IMG/VR virus record: IMGVR_UViG_3300032316_000809
Span: 1-57,981 of that record
Reading direction: 5' to 3' (one strand)
Length of the DNA: 57,981 bases
Source: a virus
Shown: positions 9,199 through 18,362 of the stretch, one piece after another
How the letters are laid out: each line of letters begins with the position of its first letter
Numbering within the stretch: the stretch's first letter is position 1
Made by a program: the position numbers and the translations under genes
The notes under the pieces: generated by a model
The model's database searches: none
Told to the model about the DNA's origin: nothing
Seen by the model: only the letters and a program-made list of their open reading frames with translations

Positions 9199-10827
9199 AT
9201 GATTACAGTTGCATATTCAACAAGAAAACATAACCCCGAATTTATCGAGTACTTAAAAAAAAGTTCGGGATTTAAAAAACTTGAAGTTATTGAGAAAGTT
9301 AATAACGGGGAGAAGTCCCTTGCTCAAGTTTATAATGAAGTCTTATCCGAATCTAAAACGGATATAGTATTATTTTGTCATGACGACATCTATTTTGAAA
9401 CCAATTCATGGTACAGTAAATTATTGAAACACTTTGAGAAAAGTGATTTTGGTATTATTGGAATGGCTGGTACCACTCAAATGCCAAGTAGTGGTATGTG
9501 GTGGGAAAATAGAAAAAAGATGGTTGGGATTGTTAATCACGAAAGTGACGGAAAGAAATGGGAATCAAAGTATTCTGAGTCTTTTGGAAACTCAATCATG
9601 GAAACAATAGTTGTTGACGGTTTATTTATTGCCGTTGATAAAAGAAAACTTAAAAAGAATTTTAACGAAGAGTTTAAAGGTTTTCACTTCTACGATATCC
9701 CTTTTTGTTTCGAGAATCATATTGAGGGAGTTAAGGTTGGTGTTATCACTAACATTAGAATTACCCACAAATCAATCGGACAAACTAACGAACAATGGGA
9801 AGAGAATAGAAAACTATTTGAAACCAAGTACGCCAAAAATCTACCAGTAAAACTTAACCATGACCCACAAAGAAGAATTAAAGTTTTAATTTCTTCATTG
9901 TTCTTTAGAACATTCACGGGGTCGGAATTATATGTTTATGAACTTGCCAAGAATTTAATCAAACAAAATTGTGACGTAACTATTATGTCCCAAATAGGTG
10001 GACCATTAACCGATATGGCAAAAAGAATTGGTATTAAATGTGTCTCATTTGAAGAAGCTCCTGGTTTTAAACTTGGTGATGGTAAATGGGGGTTCAATAC
10101 TGAAGAAGGATTTAAACCATCAACTGAAAATGTATTATACAGAGTTTCTGAAGTTAACTTCGACATTATTCACATGCAACACAAACCTGTTGCAGAAAGA
10201 ATGATTCAATTTTATCCTGAAATTGATAAAATCTATTCAATACATTCTGAAGTAATTGAATTGGAAGACCCTATCAAACACGAATCAATTAAAAAGTATA
10301 TTGCAATTAGACCTGAGATTAAGGAACATATTGTAGATAAATTTGAAATCCCTGAAGAAATGATTGATGTTATTTATAACCCAATCGACAGTGATAAATT
10401 CAAACCAAAGCCTACAGTTAAGACTGAAAATTCTGTATTGTTTGTTGGAACCATTGATTATTTAAGAAAAGAAACAATTTTAGATTTGATGGAACGAACT
10501 AAAGAAGAAGGTAAAGAACTTTGGTTGGTCGGTGAAGATAAGTCAAATTACTTACAACAAGTGTTATTTGAACCTCACGTTAAGCATTTCCCTCCTACTT
10601 GGTCTGTTGAAAATTTTATATATAGATGTGAGGAAACCGCAGGAATTCAATTAGGAAGAACTACTATCGAAGGATGGATGTGTGGAAAACCAAGTTGGAT
10701 TTATAAAGTAGATTCGGATGGATTCATCTTATCAAAAGAAAGATTTGAACCTCCGACAGACGTAGAGAAATACTTCGCCTCTAACGTTGCAAAACAAATA
10801 AAAGAAGAATACCAAAAAGTACTTTAA
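9199..10827 (+). CDS. Two-domain glycosyltransferase (GT2 StrF-like plus GT4-like)
   Basis: 542 residues with two catalytic modules. Residues 1-215 are a GT-A domain: MITVAYSTRKHNPEFIEYLK, then DIVLFCHDDIYFE with a DD metal motif near residue 58, and FHFYDIPFC near 160. This fits the GT2-like domain also seen in StrF-type proteins. Residues about 225-542 are a GT-B domain: RIKVLISSLFFRTFTGSELY, YRVSEVNFDIIHMQH, DVIYNPIDSDKF, VLFVGTIDYLRKETILDLM and TTIEGWMCGKPSWIYKV. Such fusions can add two sugars in sequence. Start at 9199 follows the dUTPase stop by four bases. Acceptor and donors are unknown. Confidence 0.82.
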   Translation: MITVAYSTRKHNPEFIEYLKKSSGFKKLEVIEKVNNGEKSLAQVYNEVLSESKTDIVLFCHDDIYFETNSWYSKLLKHFEKSDFGIIGMAGTTQMPSSGMWWENRKKMVGIVNHESDGKKWESKYSESFGNSIMETIVVDGLFIAVDKRKLKKNFNEEFKGFHFYDIPFCFENHIEGVKVGVITNIRITHKSIGQTNEQWEENRKLFETKYAKNLPVKLNHDPQRRIKVLISSLFFRTFTGSELYVYELAKNLIKQNCDVTIMSQIGGPLTDMAKRIGIKCVSFEEAPGFKLGDGKWGFNTEEGFKPSTENVLYRVSEVNFDIIHMQHKPVAERMIQFYPEIDKIYSIHSEVIELEDPIKHESIKKYIAIRPEIKEHIVDKFEIPEEMIDVIYNPIDSDKFKPKPTVKTENSVLFVGTIDYLRKETILDLMERTKEEGKELWLVGEDKSNYLQQVLFEPHVKHFPPTWSVENFIYRCEETAGIQLGRTTIEGWMCGKPSWIYKVDSDGFILSKERFEPPTDVEKYFASNVAKQIKEEYQKVL

Positions 10828-11630
10828 TGAATAGAATTATAGATTACGAAAACTTATCGGTTAAAATCCAAGAATGGATAAAATCTTATGTAGAAGACAA
10901 TAACATAACTTATTTAGTTGTTGGAGTTTCAGGTGGAATTGATTCCGCTGTGGTATCTACATTATGTGCTGAGACAGGATTACCAACTATTTTGGTTGGT
11001 ATGCCGATAAACTCAAGTCCTGAAAATACAAGGTTATCAGATTTACAAATTTCACTTTTAACCGCCAAATACTCTAATGTTGAGGGATGTCATATTGATT
11101 TGTCACCAGTGTTTGAATCGTTTAAGTCTCGCAAAGCATTTGATAAAATGTTTACCTCAGAACTTGGATTTGCAAACACAAAATCAAGATTGAGAATGAT
11201 TTCACTTTATCAAATTGCGGCATCAGTTAATGGTATTGTAATTGGAACAGGAAATAAAGTTGAAGATTTTGGTGTTGGTTTCTATACAAAGTATGGTGAC
11301 GGTGGTGTAGATATTTCTCCTATTGCCGACCTATACAAATCAGAGGTTAGAGAATTAGGTAGACTATTAGGAGTACCTCAAGAAATTATTACAGCAGAAC
11401 CTACAGATGGGTTATGGGAAGATAATAGAATTGATGAGACTCAAATTGGAACTTCGTATGACAACCTTGAATGGGTTATGGAATACGGTATTAAAAAATG
11501 GGAAGATGGGTTAGACTTAACCGAAAAAGAAAGTATTGCAATCTCCAAATATGTAGATTTCAACACAAAGAATAAACACAAAATGGTTTCAATACCAGTT
11601 TTTGATTTAAAAGATAACAACATCATATGA
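10827..11630 (+). CDS. nadE: NH3-dependent NAD+ synthetase
   Basis: 267 residues. The PP-loop ATP site SGGIDS is at 35-40. Downstream landmarks are IGTGNKVEDFGVGFYTKYGDGGVDISP, YKSEVRELGRLLGVP and AEPTDGLWEDNRIDETQIG, which are characteristic of NadE. It converts nicotinate adenine dinucleotide to NAD+ with ammonia and ATP. No nitrilase-type glutaminase domain is present, so free ammonia is the expected nitrogen source. Its start overlaps the previous stop (TAATG). The next gene is an NAD-dependent sugar-nucleotide dehydrogenase, so supplying NAD to the glycan pathway is one explanation; replacing NAD consumed by host defence is another. Confidence 0.9.
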   Translation: MNRIIDYENLSVKIQEWIKSYVEDNNITYLVVGVSGGIDSAVVSTLCAETGLPTILVGMPINSSPENTRLSDLQISLLTAKYSNVEGCHIDLSPVFESFKSRKAFDKMFTSELGFANTKSRLRMISLYQIAASVNGIVIGTGNKVEDFGVGFYTKYGDGGVDISPIADLYKSEVRELGRLLGVPQEIITAEPTDGLWEDNRIDETQIGTSYDNLEWVMEYGIKKWEDGLDLTEKESIAISKYVDFNTKNKHKMVSIPVFDLKDNNII

Positions 11631-12787
11631 AGATAGGAGTTATTGGTGCGGGTCGATTAGGTTTGACTTTCGCATTGTTATGTGAAAAAGCAGGATACGA
11701 TGTATTAGTGTCCGATAAAAGAGAAGATTATGTTCAGAATTTGAACCAAGGGGTTTGTGTTACAAATGAACCTATGATTCAAAAAATGTTATTTGAAGTT
11801 TACGATTTTAAAGCAACTACAGACAACATAGAAATTATTAGAGAATGTGATGTTATCTTCACATTTGTTGCAACACCATCAACTGTAGACGGTAATTACG
11901 ATACCTCAAAAGTGTTTGAAGTTGCAAACGATTTCTTTACAGCATCACAACTTGAGATACCAATATACGATAAGAAGTTTATTATTGGATGTACAACTAA
12001 CCCTGGAGATGTAGAACAAATTCAAGACAAGCTTAGAATGTTCAACATCCAAGTGGCATATAATCCTGAGTTTATTGCTCAAGGAGAAATTGTTAAAGGT
12101 CTTGAACAATCCGATATTGTTTTAATTGGCACTGAATATCCTGAATTAGGAAATATGTTAGTTAAGATTTACGAAAAACTTCAGACAACACCTGTAAATG
12201 CTCACATTATGTCCTCAAAGGCCGCTGAAGTAACAAAGATAGGTATTAACTGTTTCTTAACCACTAAAATTAGTTACGCTAATATGATGGGGGATATTTT
12301 AATGAAGGCAGGATTAAACTCCGAGATTGATACTGTGTTAAGTGCCATTGGTGGTGATACTAGAGTTGGTAAAAAATACATGAAATATGGATTTGGATTT
12401 GGTGGACCTTGTCTACCAAGAGACAACCGAGCTTTGGGATATTATGCTAAAAACTTGGGTATGGAGTTAAATCTTCCATTGACAGTTGACGACTTTAATA
12501 AGGAACATGCAACCTTCTTAAAAGACCATTATATCTCATTAAATCCAAATAAAGAAACTCCTTTTGTAATGAACTACGTTACATATAAAAGAGGTACTGA
12601 TATCTTAGAAGAGTCACAACAATTCAAATTGTGTGTTGACCTATTAGATGAAGGGTATTGTGTAAATGTAATTGAAATTGACGAAGTTGCTAAAAATTTA
12701 CAATCATTAAGTGAGTCATACAATGGTAGACTTAAGTTCTATAAACAGGGTACAAAACCTGAAGGATACGTAATTAATTTACAATGA
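11627..12787 (+). CDS. UDP-glucose/GDP-mannose dehydrogenase family protein
   Basis: 386 residues. The N-terminal NAD-binding fold has GAGRLG (7-12). The middle shows FVATPSTVDGNYDTS, then AYNPEFIAQGEIVKG, then the catalytic helix AAEVTKIGIN (K204, N208). The active-site cysteine is C262 in GFGFGGPCLPRDNRAL. These features define four-electron oxidation of a nucleotide-diphosphate sugar to its uronic acid. The C-terminal substrate domain is shorter than in typical enzymes of about 430 residues, so whether the substrate is UDP-glucose, GDP-mannose or a HexNAc derivative cannot be read. Overlaps nadE by four bases. Confidence 0.88.
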   Translation: MKIGVIGAGRLGLTFALLCEKAGYDVLVSDKREDYVQNLNQGVCVTNEPMIQKMLFEVYDFKATTDNIEIIRECDVIFTFVATPSTVDGNYDTSKVFEVANDFFTASQLEIPIYDKKFIIGCTTNPGDVEQIQDKLRMFNIQVAYNPEFIAQGEIVKGLEQSDIVLIGTEYPELGNMLVKIYEKLQTTPVNAHIMSSKAAEVTKIGINCFLTTKISYANMMGDILMKAGLNSEIDTVLSAIGGDTRVGKKYMKYGFGFGGPCLPRDNRALGYYAKNLGMELNLPLTVDDFNKEHATFLKDHYISLNPNKETPFVMNYVTYKRGTDILEESQQFKLCVDLLDEGYCVNVIEIDEVAKNLQSLSESYNGRLKFYKQGTKPEGYVINLQ

Positions 12788-13512
12788 TAAAATTTGTTTG
12801 TTGTTTTTGGAATGCTGAAAAGTATATTAAAAACTGTATTAGAACTTTAAAATCACAAAAAGACACAGAATTTGAAGTTTATCTAATTGATGATATATCG
12901 ACAGATAATACCGTTGAGGTTGTTAAGAAACTAATTGAGGGGGACGACCGATTTAAATTGACGGTAAACACCGAAAAGAAATTTAAACTAAGAAATTTAA
13001 TAGAACTAATATCAACGTTTGATGATGAAGATATTGTTATTGAGATTGACGGTGATGATTTTTTACTTAACAGTGACGTTGTTAGTGATATACGAAACGT
13101 ATATTCAGATAAAAAAGTTTGGTTAACTAACGGTTCGTTTATGTATTCTGACGGTAACCCAGGATTCTCTTCAGAATGTAACCCCGATACCGTAAGAAAA
13201 GACGTATTTAGATTTTCACATCTTAGAACTTGGAAAACTTTCTTATGGAAGTCAATTCCTGAGGACTATCTAAAAGATGATGACGGAACTTATTTTAAAT
13301 CTGCTGCGGACGTTGCTTACACATTCTCATTATTAGAATTGGCAGGTAAGGAAAATTATAGATTTTTACCAAACCTATATTATGTTTATAATGCGAGTTC
13401 CCCATACAACGACCACAAGGTCGGAAGTGCCACAGGTGGAGGTCACCAAGAACAAGAAAGATGTTCAAACATAATAAGAAATAAAACCAAATTAAAAAAA
13501 CTAATTAGATGA
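12784..13512 (+). CDS. GT2-family glycosyltransferase
   Basis: 242 residues, GT-A fold. The N-terminus FVCCFWNAEKYIKNCIRTLKSQ is followed by the nucleotide-binding strand VYLIDDISTDNT (about 33-44) and the metal-binding DGDDFLL (about 90-96). Near residue 155 is a DDDGTYFKSAADVAYTF stretch that could carry the catalytic base. It is predicted to be an inverting transferase using a nucleotide sugar. Starts inside the stop of the dehydrogenase gene and overlaps the next gene by four bases. Confidence 0.85.
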   Translation: MIKFVCCFWNAEKYIKNCIRTLKSQKDTEFEVYLIDDISTDNTVEVVKKLIEGDDRFKLTVNTEKKFKLRNLIELISTFDDEDIVIEIDGDDFLLNSDVVSDIRNVYSDKKVWLTNGSFMYSDGNPGFSSECNPDTVRKDVFRFSHLRTWKTFLWKSIPEDYLKDDDGTYFKSAADVAYTFSLLELAGKENYRFLPNLYYVYNASSPYNDHKVGSATGGGHQEQERCSNIIRNKTKLKKLIR

Positions 13513-14318
13513 GTAACTTAATATCTTGTAATCTTATGGGTGGATTGGGGAACCAAATGTTTCAAGCAGCACACGCATTAGCTCACGCAATGAAATTGAA
13601 CAGAGAGGCGGTGTTTGTACCGCGTTCATGGACTCCAATGCAAGGAAGACAAACAGACAACTACCTTAATAATATTTTTAGAAATATGAAGTTTGTCGAT
13701 AATATTGACGGATTCGAAAAAGTTAGTGAAGGTCCATGGGAATACATTGACGTTTACGCTAAAGACCATGACACCGTATTTGACGGATACTTCCAAAGTA
13801 GTAAAAACTTTTTTGGGTACCATGATGAGATTAGAAGAATATTCTCTCCTACTGAAGAATTTGTTACAGAAATGTATGAAAAACATCCTGAATTAAAACA
13901 AGATAACACTCTATCTATTCACATACGTAGAGGGGATTGTTTTATGAACCCTGACATTCATCCAATTGCAAATGAAGTATACTTTGAAAGAGCATTGAAA
14001 GAAATTGGTGAGTATACTCACGTTTTTGTTTTTAGTGATGATAAGGATTGGGCTAAAGAAAATCTTAAATTTGAGAATGTAACTTACGTTGATGATGAGG
14101 ACTATAAAGAGATGTGGTTAATGTCTTTATGTAAAAATCACATCATGGTTAACTCTACCTTCTCATGGTGGGGAACGTTCTTAAATCCTAATGAAAATAA
14201 AAAAATAGTTGCTCCCTCAATGTGGTTTGGACCAAGAGGACCAAGAAACTATGAAGATATCTATGAGTCTAATTGGACCGTATTAGAAGTAAAATATGAA
14301 GACGGATGGTTAAGTTAA
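13509..14318 (+). CDS. GT11 family glycosyltransferase (alpha-1,2-fucosyltransferase-like)
   Basis: 269 residues. GT11 motifs are in order: GGLGNQMFQAAHALA (11-25), the donor-binding HIRRGD (138-143) and NSTFSWWGTFLNP (215-227). Family members transfer L-fucose from GDP-L-fucose to a galactose 2-hydroxyl. No GDP-fucose synthase (Fcl) is visible here, but a GDP-mannose 3,5-epimerase at 23601 could provide GDP-L-galactose, a close analogue. The donor is therefore open: host GDP-fucose or phage GDP-L-galactose. Overlaps its neighbours on both sides. Confidence 0.88.
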   Translation: MSNLISCNLMGGLGNQMFQAAHALAHAMKLNREAVFVPRSWTPMQGRQTDNYLNNIFRNMKFVDNIDGFEKVSEGPWEYIDVYAKDHDTVFDGYFQSSKNFFGYHDEIRRIFSPTEEFVTEMYEKHPELKQDNTLSIHIRRGDCFMNPDIHPIANEVYFERALKEIGEYTHVFVFSDDKDWAKENLKFENVTYVDDEDYKEMWLMSLCKNHIMVNSTFSWWGTFLNPNENKKIVAPSMWFGPRGPRNYEDIYESNWTVLEVKYEDGWLS

Positions 14319-15124
14319 ACATGCTTTCGAGAAATTTTTCTCACGATAAAGGCTCGACAGCCAATAAACCACCAGTACATATTGAGTGGTGTTTTAATAG
14401 TTATGAAAACCCTATTTCAGTTTATTTGGACAATGATTTGTTTAAAGGAATTGAAGACCATAAAACTGATGGTGGTAACAAAAAGAAGTTTCTTTGGGTT
14501 ATCGAATCAAGAAAATTTGATGGTGGTGCGGTCGACAATATTAAAAAACATTTGGATGAAGTTCTTGAAACCTTTGAACAAATATGGACTCACAATGATG
14601 AACTACTCCAACTAAGTCCTAAATTTAAATGGACTCCAGCTTATGGGGTTTACATTAAAGACTTTGCAATACATCCAAAAACTAAAATGGCTTCGATGAT
14701 TACATCAAATAAAAGATGGACTCGTCAACATGAAATTAGACACGATTTTGCAATGGCTAATAAAGATAAGATTGATGTTTTTGGTAGAGGAATTCAAGAA
14801 ATACCAAACAAAGAAATTGGGTTGGTTGATTACCGTTTTTCATTCTGTGTCGAAAACGATACATATGACACTTATTTTACTGAAAAAATATTAGATTGTT
14901 TTGCAACAGGTACCATACCAATTTATATGGGGACACCAAAAGTTGCGGAATATTTTAACCCCGATGGTATTATATTTTTTGATGGAAACTTTGACGTATC
15001 GACTTTAACTGAAGAGTTGTATAACTCCAAAATAGAGGCGATTAAAGATAATTATGATAGAGTACAAAAATACAGTGTTCTTGATGATTGGATTTTTGAA
15101 AACCACTTAAAAGATTATGTCTAA
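14306..15124 (+). CDS. GT10 family glycosyltransferase (alpha-1,3/4-fucosyltransferase-like)
   Basis: 272 residues. The C-terminal half contains the GT10 signature: YRFSFCVENDTYDTYFTEK (176-194), then LDCFATGTIPIYMG and YFNPDGIIFFD. The N-terminal half carries FLWVIESRKF and YGVYIKDFAIHPKTKMASMI. Family enzymes use GDP-L-fucose to make Lewis-type branches. The ATG at 14306 overlaps the previous gene by 13 bases; an alternative ATG at 14321 sits just after that gene's stop. I keep 14306 because its first residues (VKLNMLSRNF) form a good first beta strand. It pairs with the GT11 gene before it. Confidence 0.82.
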   Translation: MVKLNMLSRNFSHDKGSTANKPPVHIEWCFNSYENPISVYLDNDLFKGIEDHKTDGGNKKKFLWVIESRKFDGGAVDNIKKHLDEVLETFEQIWTHNDELLQLSPKFKWTPAYGVYIKDFAIHPKTKMASMITSNKRWTRQHEIRHDFAMANKDKIDVFGRGIQEIPNKEIGLVDYRFSFCVENDTYDTYFTEKILDCFATGTIPIYMGTPKVAEYFNPDGIIFFDGNFDVSTLTEELYNSKIEAIKDNYDRVQKYSVLDDWIFENHLKDYV

Positions 15125-15824
15125 AATTTGTTTAATAAGACAACCAGCGGGTATTGGAGATATTTTTTTTACCCAAAAAATAGCCAAAGACTATATCTCT
15201 AAAGGGTATACTGTAATATGGCCCGTAATTGAACAGTTTGAATTCATCAAAGATTACGTTAAAGTTGATGGTTTAATTTTTGTAAATGAGAACGCCGACT
15301 TCCCACATAGAAATTTTTACCAAGAAGGTTATATAAAACCAACAATGATTAGTGAACATGATGTTTATTTACCGATACAACATTTTGATAGAAGTTTTCC
15401 TAATATTTCAGTAATGCAGGCAAAATACAAAATGATGGACATGGATTCATCAGATTGGTTAGAGTATTTTGATTTTCACAGAAACTTAGAAAGAGAACAA
15501 AAACTTATCGACCATTACGGAGTACAAGATAAAGAATTTGTTTTTGTTAACAGAATGTTTGGTTCACCTCCTCATTCAAAACCATGTCCCCATATGGGTG
15601 AGTTTGAAAACTCAGTTGAAATGGAATATTTGGGATGGGATAACTTGTTTGATTGGATTGGACTACTTCTAAAAGCAAAACACATTTACACCGTAGAGAC
15701 ATCAATTCTCTACATAATTTCAAAACTTGGTCTAAAGAATGTGACTGTTTATTCAAGACACCCTTCACCAAGTTTTCACCAAGTCGAACATATTTTCGAC
15801 AAGGATTTAACTTATATATTATGA
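15117..15824 (+). CDS. Glycosyltransferase-like protein (GT9/heptosyltransferase-like)
   Basis: 235 residues. The start ICLIRQPAGIGDIFFTQKIA (4-23) resembles the Gly-rich acceptor loop of GT9-type enzymes (xGxxGDxxxT). Near residue 190 is KHIYTVETSILYIISKLGL, the position of the T-x-x-x-H-x-A-A-L-like donor helix, though the His is absent. It is shorter than the roughly 330 residues of heptosyltransferases, so it is a compact or divergent member. It sits among other glycan genes, overlapping both neighbours. Confidence 0.6.
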   Translation: MSKICLIRQPAGIGDIFFTQKIAKDYISKGYTVIWPVIEQFEFIKDYVKVDGLIFVNENADFPHRNFYQEGYIKPTMISEHDVYLPIQHFDRSFPNISVMQAKYKMMDMDSSDWLEYFDFHRNLEREQKLIDHYGVQDKEFVFVNRMFGSPPHSKPCPHMGEFENSVEMEYLGWDNLFDWIGLLLKAKHIYTVETSILYIISKLGLKNVTVYSRHPSPSFHQVEHIFDKDLTYIL

Positions 15825-16204
15825 TACATGTACCAGTAAGTGTTGGGGAATTAATTGATAAATTATCAATCCTACACGTTAAACAAACAAAAATAACTAA
15901 CGAAGAAAAATTAGAATATGTTAATAAAGAATTTGAACTTCTTTATAACATGTCATCAGGATATTTTGAAAAACCTGAAATTGAATCTTTATACCATCAA
16001 TTAGTTGAAACCAACGGTAAACTTTGGGATATTGAAGATAAATTAAGAGTTTTAGAATTTGAAAAAAAATGGGAGGGTGAGTTTGTAGAGTTGGCTAGAA
16101 AAGTTTATTTCACAAATGACACAAGATTCGAATTAAAAAACGAAATAAATAAATTCACTGACTCTGAAATTAGAGAAGTGAAAGAATATGTAAAATATAA
16201 ATAA
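15821..16204 (+). CDS. DUF6165-like small protein of glycan clusters
   Basis: 127 residues from the ATG at 15821, which overlaps the previous stop (ATGA); the frame remains open further upstream but overlaps that gene wholly. The beginning VPVSVGELIDKLSILHVKQTKI and the two long helices that follow match the small all-helical DUF6165 type that I recall next to glycosyltransferases in bacteria and phages. There are no catalytic motifs. A regulatory or scaffolding role in the glycan pathway is only inferred from context. Confidence 0.65.
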   Translation: MIHVPVSVGELIDKLSILHVKQTKITNEEKLEYVNKEFELLYNMSSGYFEKPEIESLYHQLVETNGKLWDIEDKLRVLEFEKKWEGEFVELARKVYFTNDTRFELKNEINKFTDSEIREVKEYVKYK

Positions 16205-16205
16205 T

Positions 16206-16877
16206 ATGATAGAGAATATAAAAGAAGCGTTAAAAAATTATTTTGAAGACGAAAGTTTGATTAACCCTGAAGGAACTCCTGGTTCTGAAACAGGTTACCC
16301 TGAGAGGGACGTAAATTGGATGAAAGAAAATTTAATTCCAAAAATTGAAAACTTAATAGATAAAAATGTTAATAAGAATTGTTTAGACGTTGGATGTGCT
16401 CAAGGATATTTCACCAGAGTTTTAAGTGAAACTTTTGATAAGACTTATGGAATCGATTTATCTAATAATAGAATTAATTATGCAAAACAATATGAGACTG
16501 AAAATTTAAAATTTATTCAATCGGACTTAACTGAAAGTTTTGCAAATAAGTTTCCAATCAAATTTGATTTCATGTTTACAAATGCAGTCCTTCCTCACAT
16601 CCCTTTAGAATTCAAATCAGATGTTTTTAAAAATTTAGCGGAAGTTGCAAATCCAGGATGCATCTTTGTAATGTATGACGGAATGTTAAATGACAATAAT
16701 AAACACAAACATGACGGAAATGAACAAGCGAATTTTGAAAATTGGAGTGGTAAAGAAATAATTAGAGTTGTTTTTATAAGTGAAAATTGGATTCGTGAAA
16801 ATGCAACAGATTGGGAAATTGTTCAAATTACTAACGTTGGTCACGCGACTGAAGAAATAATTTTAAAAAGAAAATAA
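16206..16877 (+). CDS. Class I SAM-dependent methyltransferase
   Basis: 223 residues. Motif I is CLDVGCAQGYFTRVL (59-73) and is followed by TYGIDLSNNRINYAK, which holds the acidic ribose-binding residue. Motif IV is DFMFTNAVLPHIP and motif V is NLAEVANPGCIFVMYDGML. The overall length fits a small-molecule or sugar methyltransferase. It lies between a DUF6165-like gene and an FkbM-type methyltransferase, so methylation of the phage glycan is the simplest role. Confidence 0.82.
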   Translation: MIENIKEALKNYFEDESLINPEGTPGSETGYPERDVNWMKENLIPKIENLIDKNVNKNCLDVGCAQGYFTRVLSETFDKTYGIDLSNNRINYAKQYETENLKFIQSDLTESFANKFPIKFDFMFTNAVLPHIPLEFKSDVFKNLAEVANPGCIFVMYDGMLNDNNKHKHDGNEQANFENWSGKEIIRVVFISENWIRENATDWEIVQITNVGHATEEIILKRK

Positions 16878-16878
16878 C

Positions 16879-17532
16879 ATGAGTTTATTTGGAGCGTTTT
16901 GGGATAAAGACCCCAATCCAGTTGGAACTGAAAATTTTGGAAACAATAAAGGGTTGTTCCATAATTTAGATTGGACACCTAAAGGTGTTTTACATATTGG
17001 TGCGTGGGACGCTTGGGAGGCAAAACAATACGCACATTATTGCGGAGATAATTCTATTTTTTTGGAAGCGAACCCAAATTCATACCAAAGATTTAAAAGT
17101 GAGATTGAACAGTTTGACCAAAAAATATACAACTTAGCTGCTTGGAATGTGGACGACTTGGACATGAATCTATACTGTCCACCACATAATCAAGACTCAA
17201 GTTCTTTAATCGAACAGAGAGGGGATGTGATTAAAACCAGAACAATTACAATCAAAACTTTATTTGAAAGAGAAGGTCTTGAGTTTGGCAACTACGATTT
17301 ATTAAATATTGATACTGAAGGTGCTGAATTACAAGTACTTGAAGGTATTGGTGAAGGAATTAAAAATTTCACTTATATCATTATTGAAGTGTCGGATTTA
17401 GGTTCGGACTTTGATAAACAAGTAAATGAGTTTATCTCATCTAAAGGATTTGTCCACGTTAAAGATAGTACAAGTCATATGAGCTCTGTTACTGGTAAGA
17501 TGTTCTGTGATAAATTGTATAAAAAAATATAA
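16879..17532 (+). CDS. FkbM-type methyltransferase
   Basis: 217 residues. The SAM site is GVLHIGAWDAWEAKQYA (about 36-52) with acidic loop FLEANPNSYQRF. The family hallmark LLNIDTEGAELQVLEGI lies at about 140-156. FkbM-family enzymes O-methylate sugars and polyketides and are common in polysaccharide loci. Its TAA overlaps the next ATG (TAATG). Together with the gene before it, the phage encodes two separate methylation steps. Confidence 0.87.
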   Translation: MSLFGAFWDKDPNPVGTENFGNNKGLFHNLDWTPKGVLHIGAWDAWEAKQYAHYCGDNSIFLEANPNSYQRFKSEIEQFDQKIYNLAAWNVDDLDMNLYCPPHNQDSSSLIEQRGDVIKTRTITIKTLFEREGLEFGNYDLLNIDTEGAELQVLEGIGEGIKNFTYIIIEVSDLGSDFDKQVNEFISSKGFVHVKDSTSHMSSVTGKMFCDKLYKKI

Positions 17533-18362
17533 TGAAGAAGTCAGTAATCTTAACATCAAGAAACGATAACTATGGAGGTAATCTACACAAGAGAACAACC
17601 ATGGCATTAAAATCGTTAATTGAGAATCACGATGAGGTTATATTTGTTGATTGGAAAACAGTTAATGGTGAAGGAGTAATTTCTAACATCAAACATGATT
17701 TACCAAAAACAGGTAAATTAAAATATATACAGGTACCAAAAGAGTTTTTAAAAGAAAAATATCCTCACATTTCAGACTATACTATAATAGAATCTATCGG
17801 TAGAAATATCGGTATTAGACATGCAACAAATGATTATATAATATCAACCAACATTGATATTGTAACCACCCCTCTCGATGATTCAATCTTAAAAGAAAAC
17901 GTATTTTATACGGTACCAAGAAGAGATGTTGATGAATCCTTCCATTTGTCATTCAATGACTATGAAAGTTTATACAAGTCTTTATGGGATAATCGTGATG
18001 GTTACAGAGCCAAAGAAAGATTTGAAACGGATAATGATAAGTGGTCACTAATAAATTGTTGTGGCGATTACCAGATTGGACACAAAAATGTTTGGTATCA
18101 AATGAAAGGGTTTGAAGAATCTGTTTTATTTGGTTGTGGTATTGACACAAACGTAATGAAGAAAGCGTCCATGTATTCTAATATTCAAGTGTTAGACCAT
18201 TATGTTTTTCATTTGAATCACGGTAAAATTGGTAACAGAGATGAAGACGAATCTGTCCCGCCAATGTCCGACCAAAATGAAATCATACGAGATTTTATAG
18301 AAACAACCAATTCAGAGAATTGGGGTATGTATAACGAAGATTTACCAATAGAAATTATATGA
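17532..18362 (+). CDS. GT-A glycosyltransferase (GT2-like)
   Basis: 276 residues. The N-terminus SVILTSRNDNYGGNLHKRTTMALKSL leads to VIFVDWKTVNGEG. The metal motif region is ATNDYIISTNIDIVTTPLD (near residue 100, N-x-D in place of D-x-D). Near the end, DYQIGHKNVWYQMKGFEES and DHYVFHLNHGKIGNR give the catalytic and Mn-binding His region of this group. It probably transfers a sugar to a glycan or protein acceptor. Overlaps the acyltransferase gene by four bases. Confidence 0.75.
   Translation: MKKSVILTSRNDNYGGNLHKRTTMALKSLIENHDEVIFVDWKTVNGEGVISNIKHDLPKTGKLKYIQVPKEFLKEKYPHISDYTIIESIGRNIGIRHATNDYIISTNIDIVTTPLDDSILKENVFYTVPRRDVDESFHLSFNDYESLYKSLWDNRDGYRAKERFETDNDKWSLINCCGDYQIGHKNVWYQMKGFEESVLFGCGIDTNVMKKASMYSNIQVLDHYVFHLNHGKIGNRDEDESVPPMSDQNEIIRDFIETTNSENWGMYNEDLPIEII

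Noticed and set aside
9618-9632. TATTTATT inside the two-domain glycosyltransferase gene as a late promoter
   Set aside because: It falls in coding sequence in an AT-rich genome with no start codon nearby; expected by chance.
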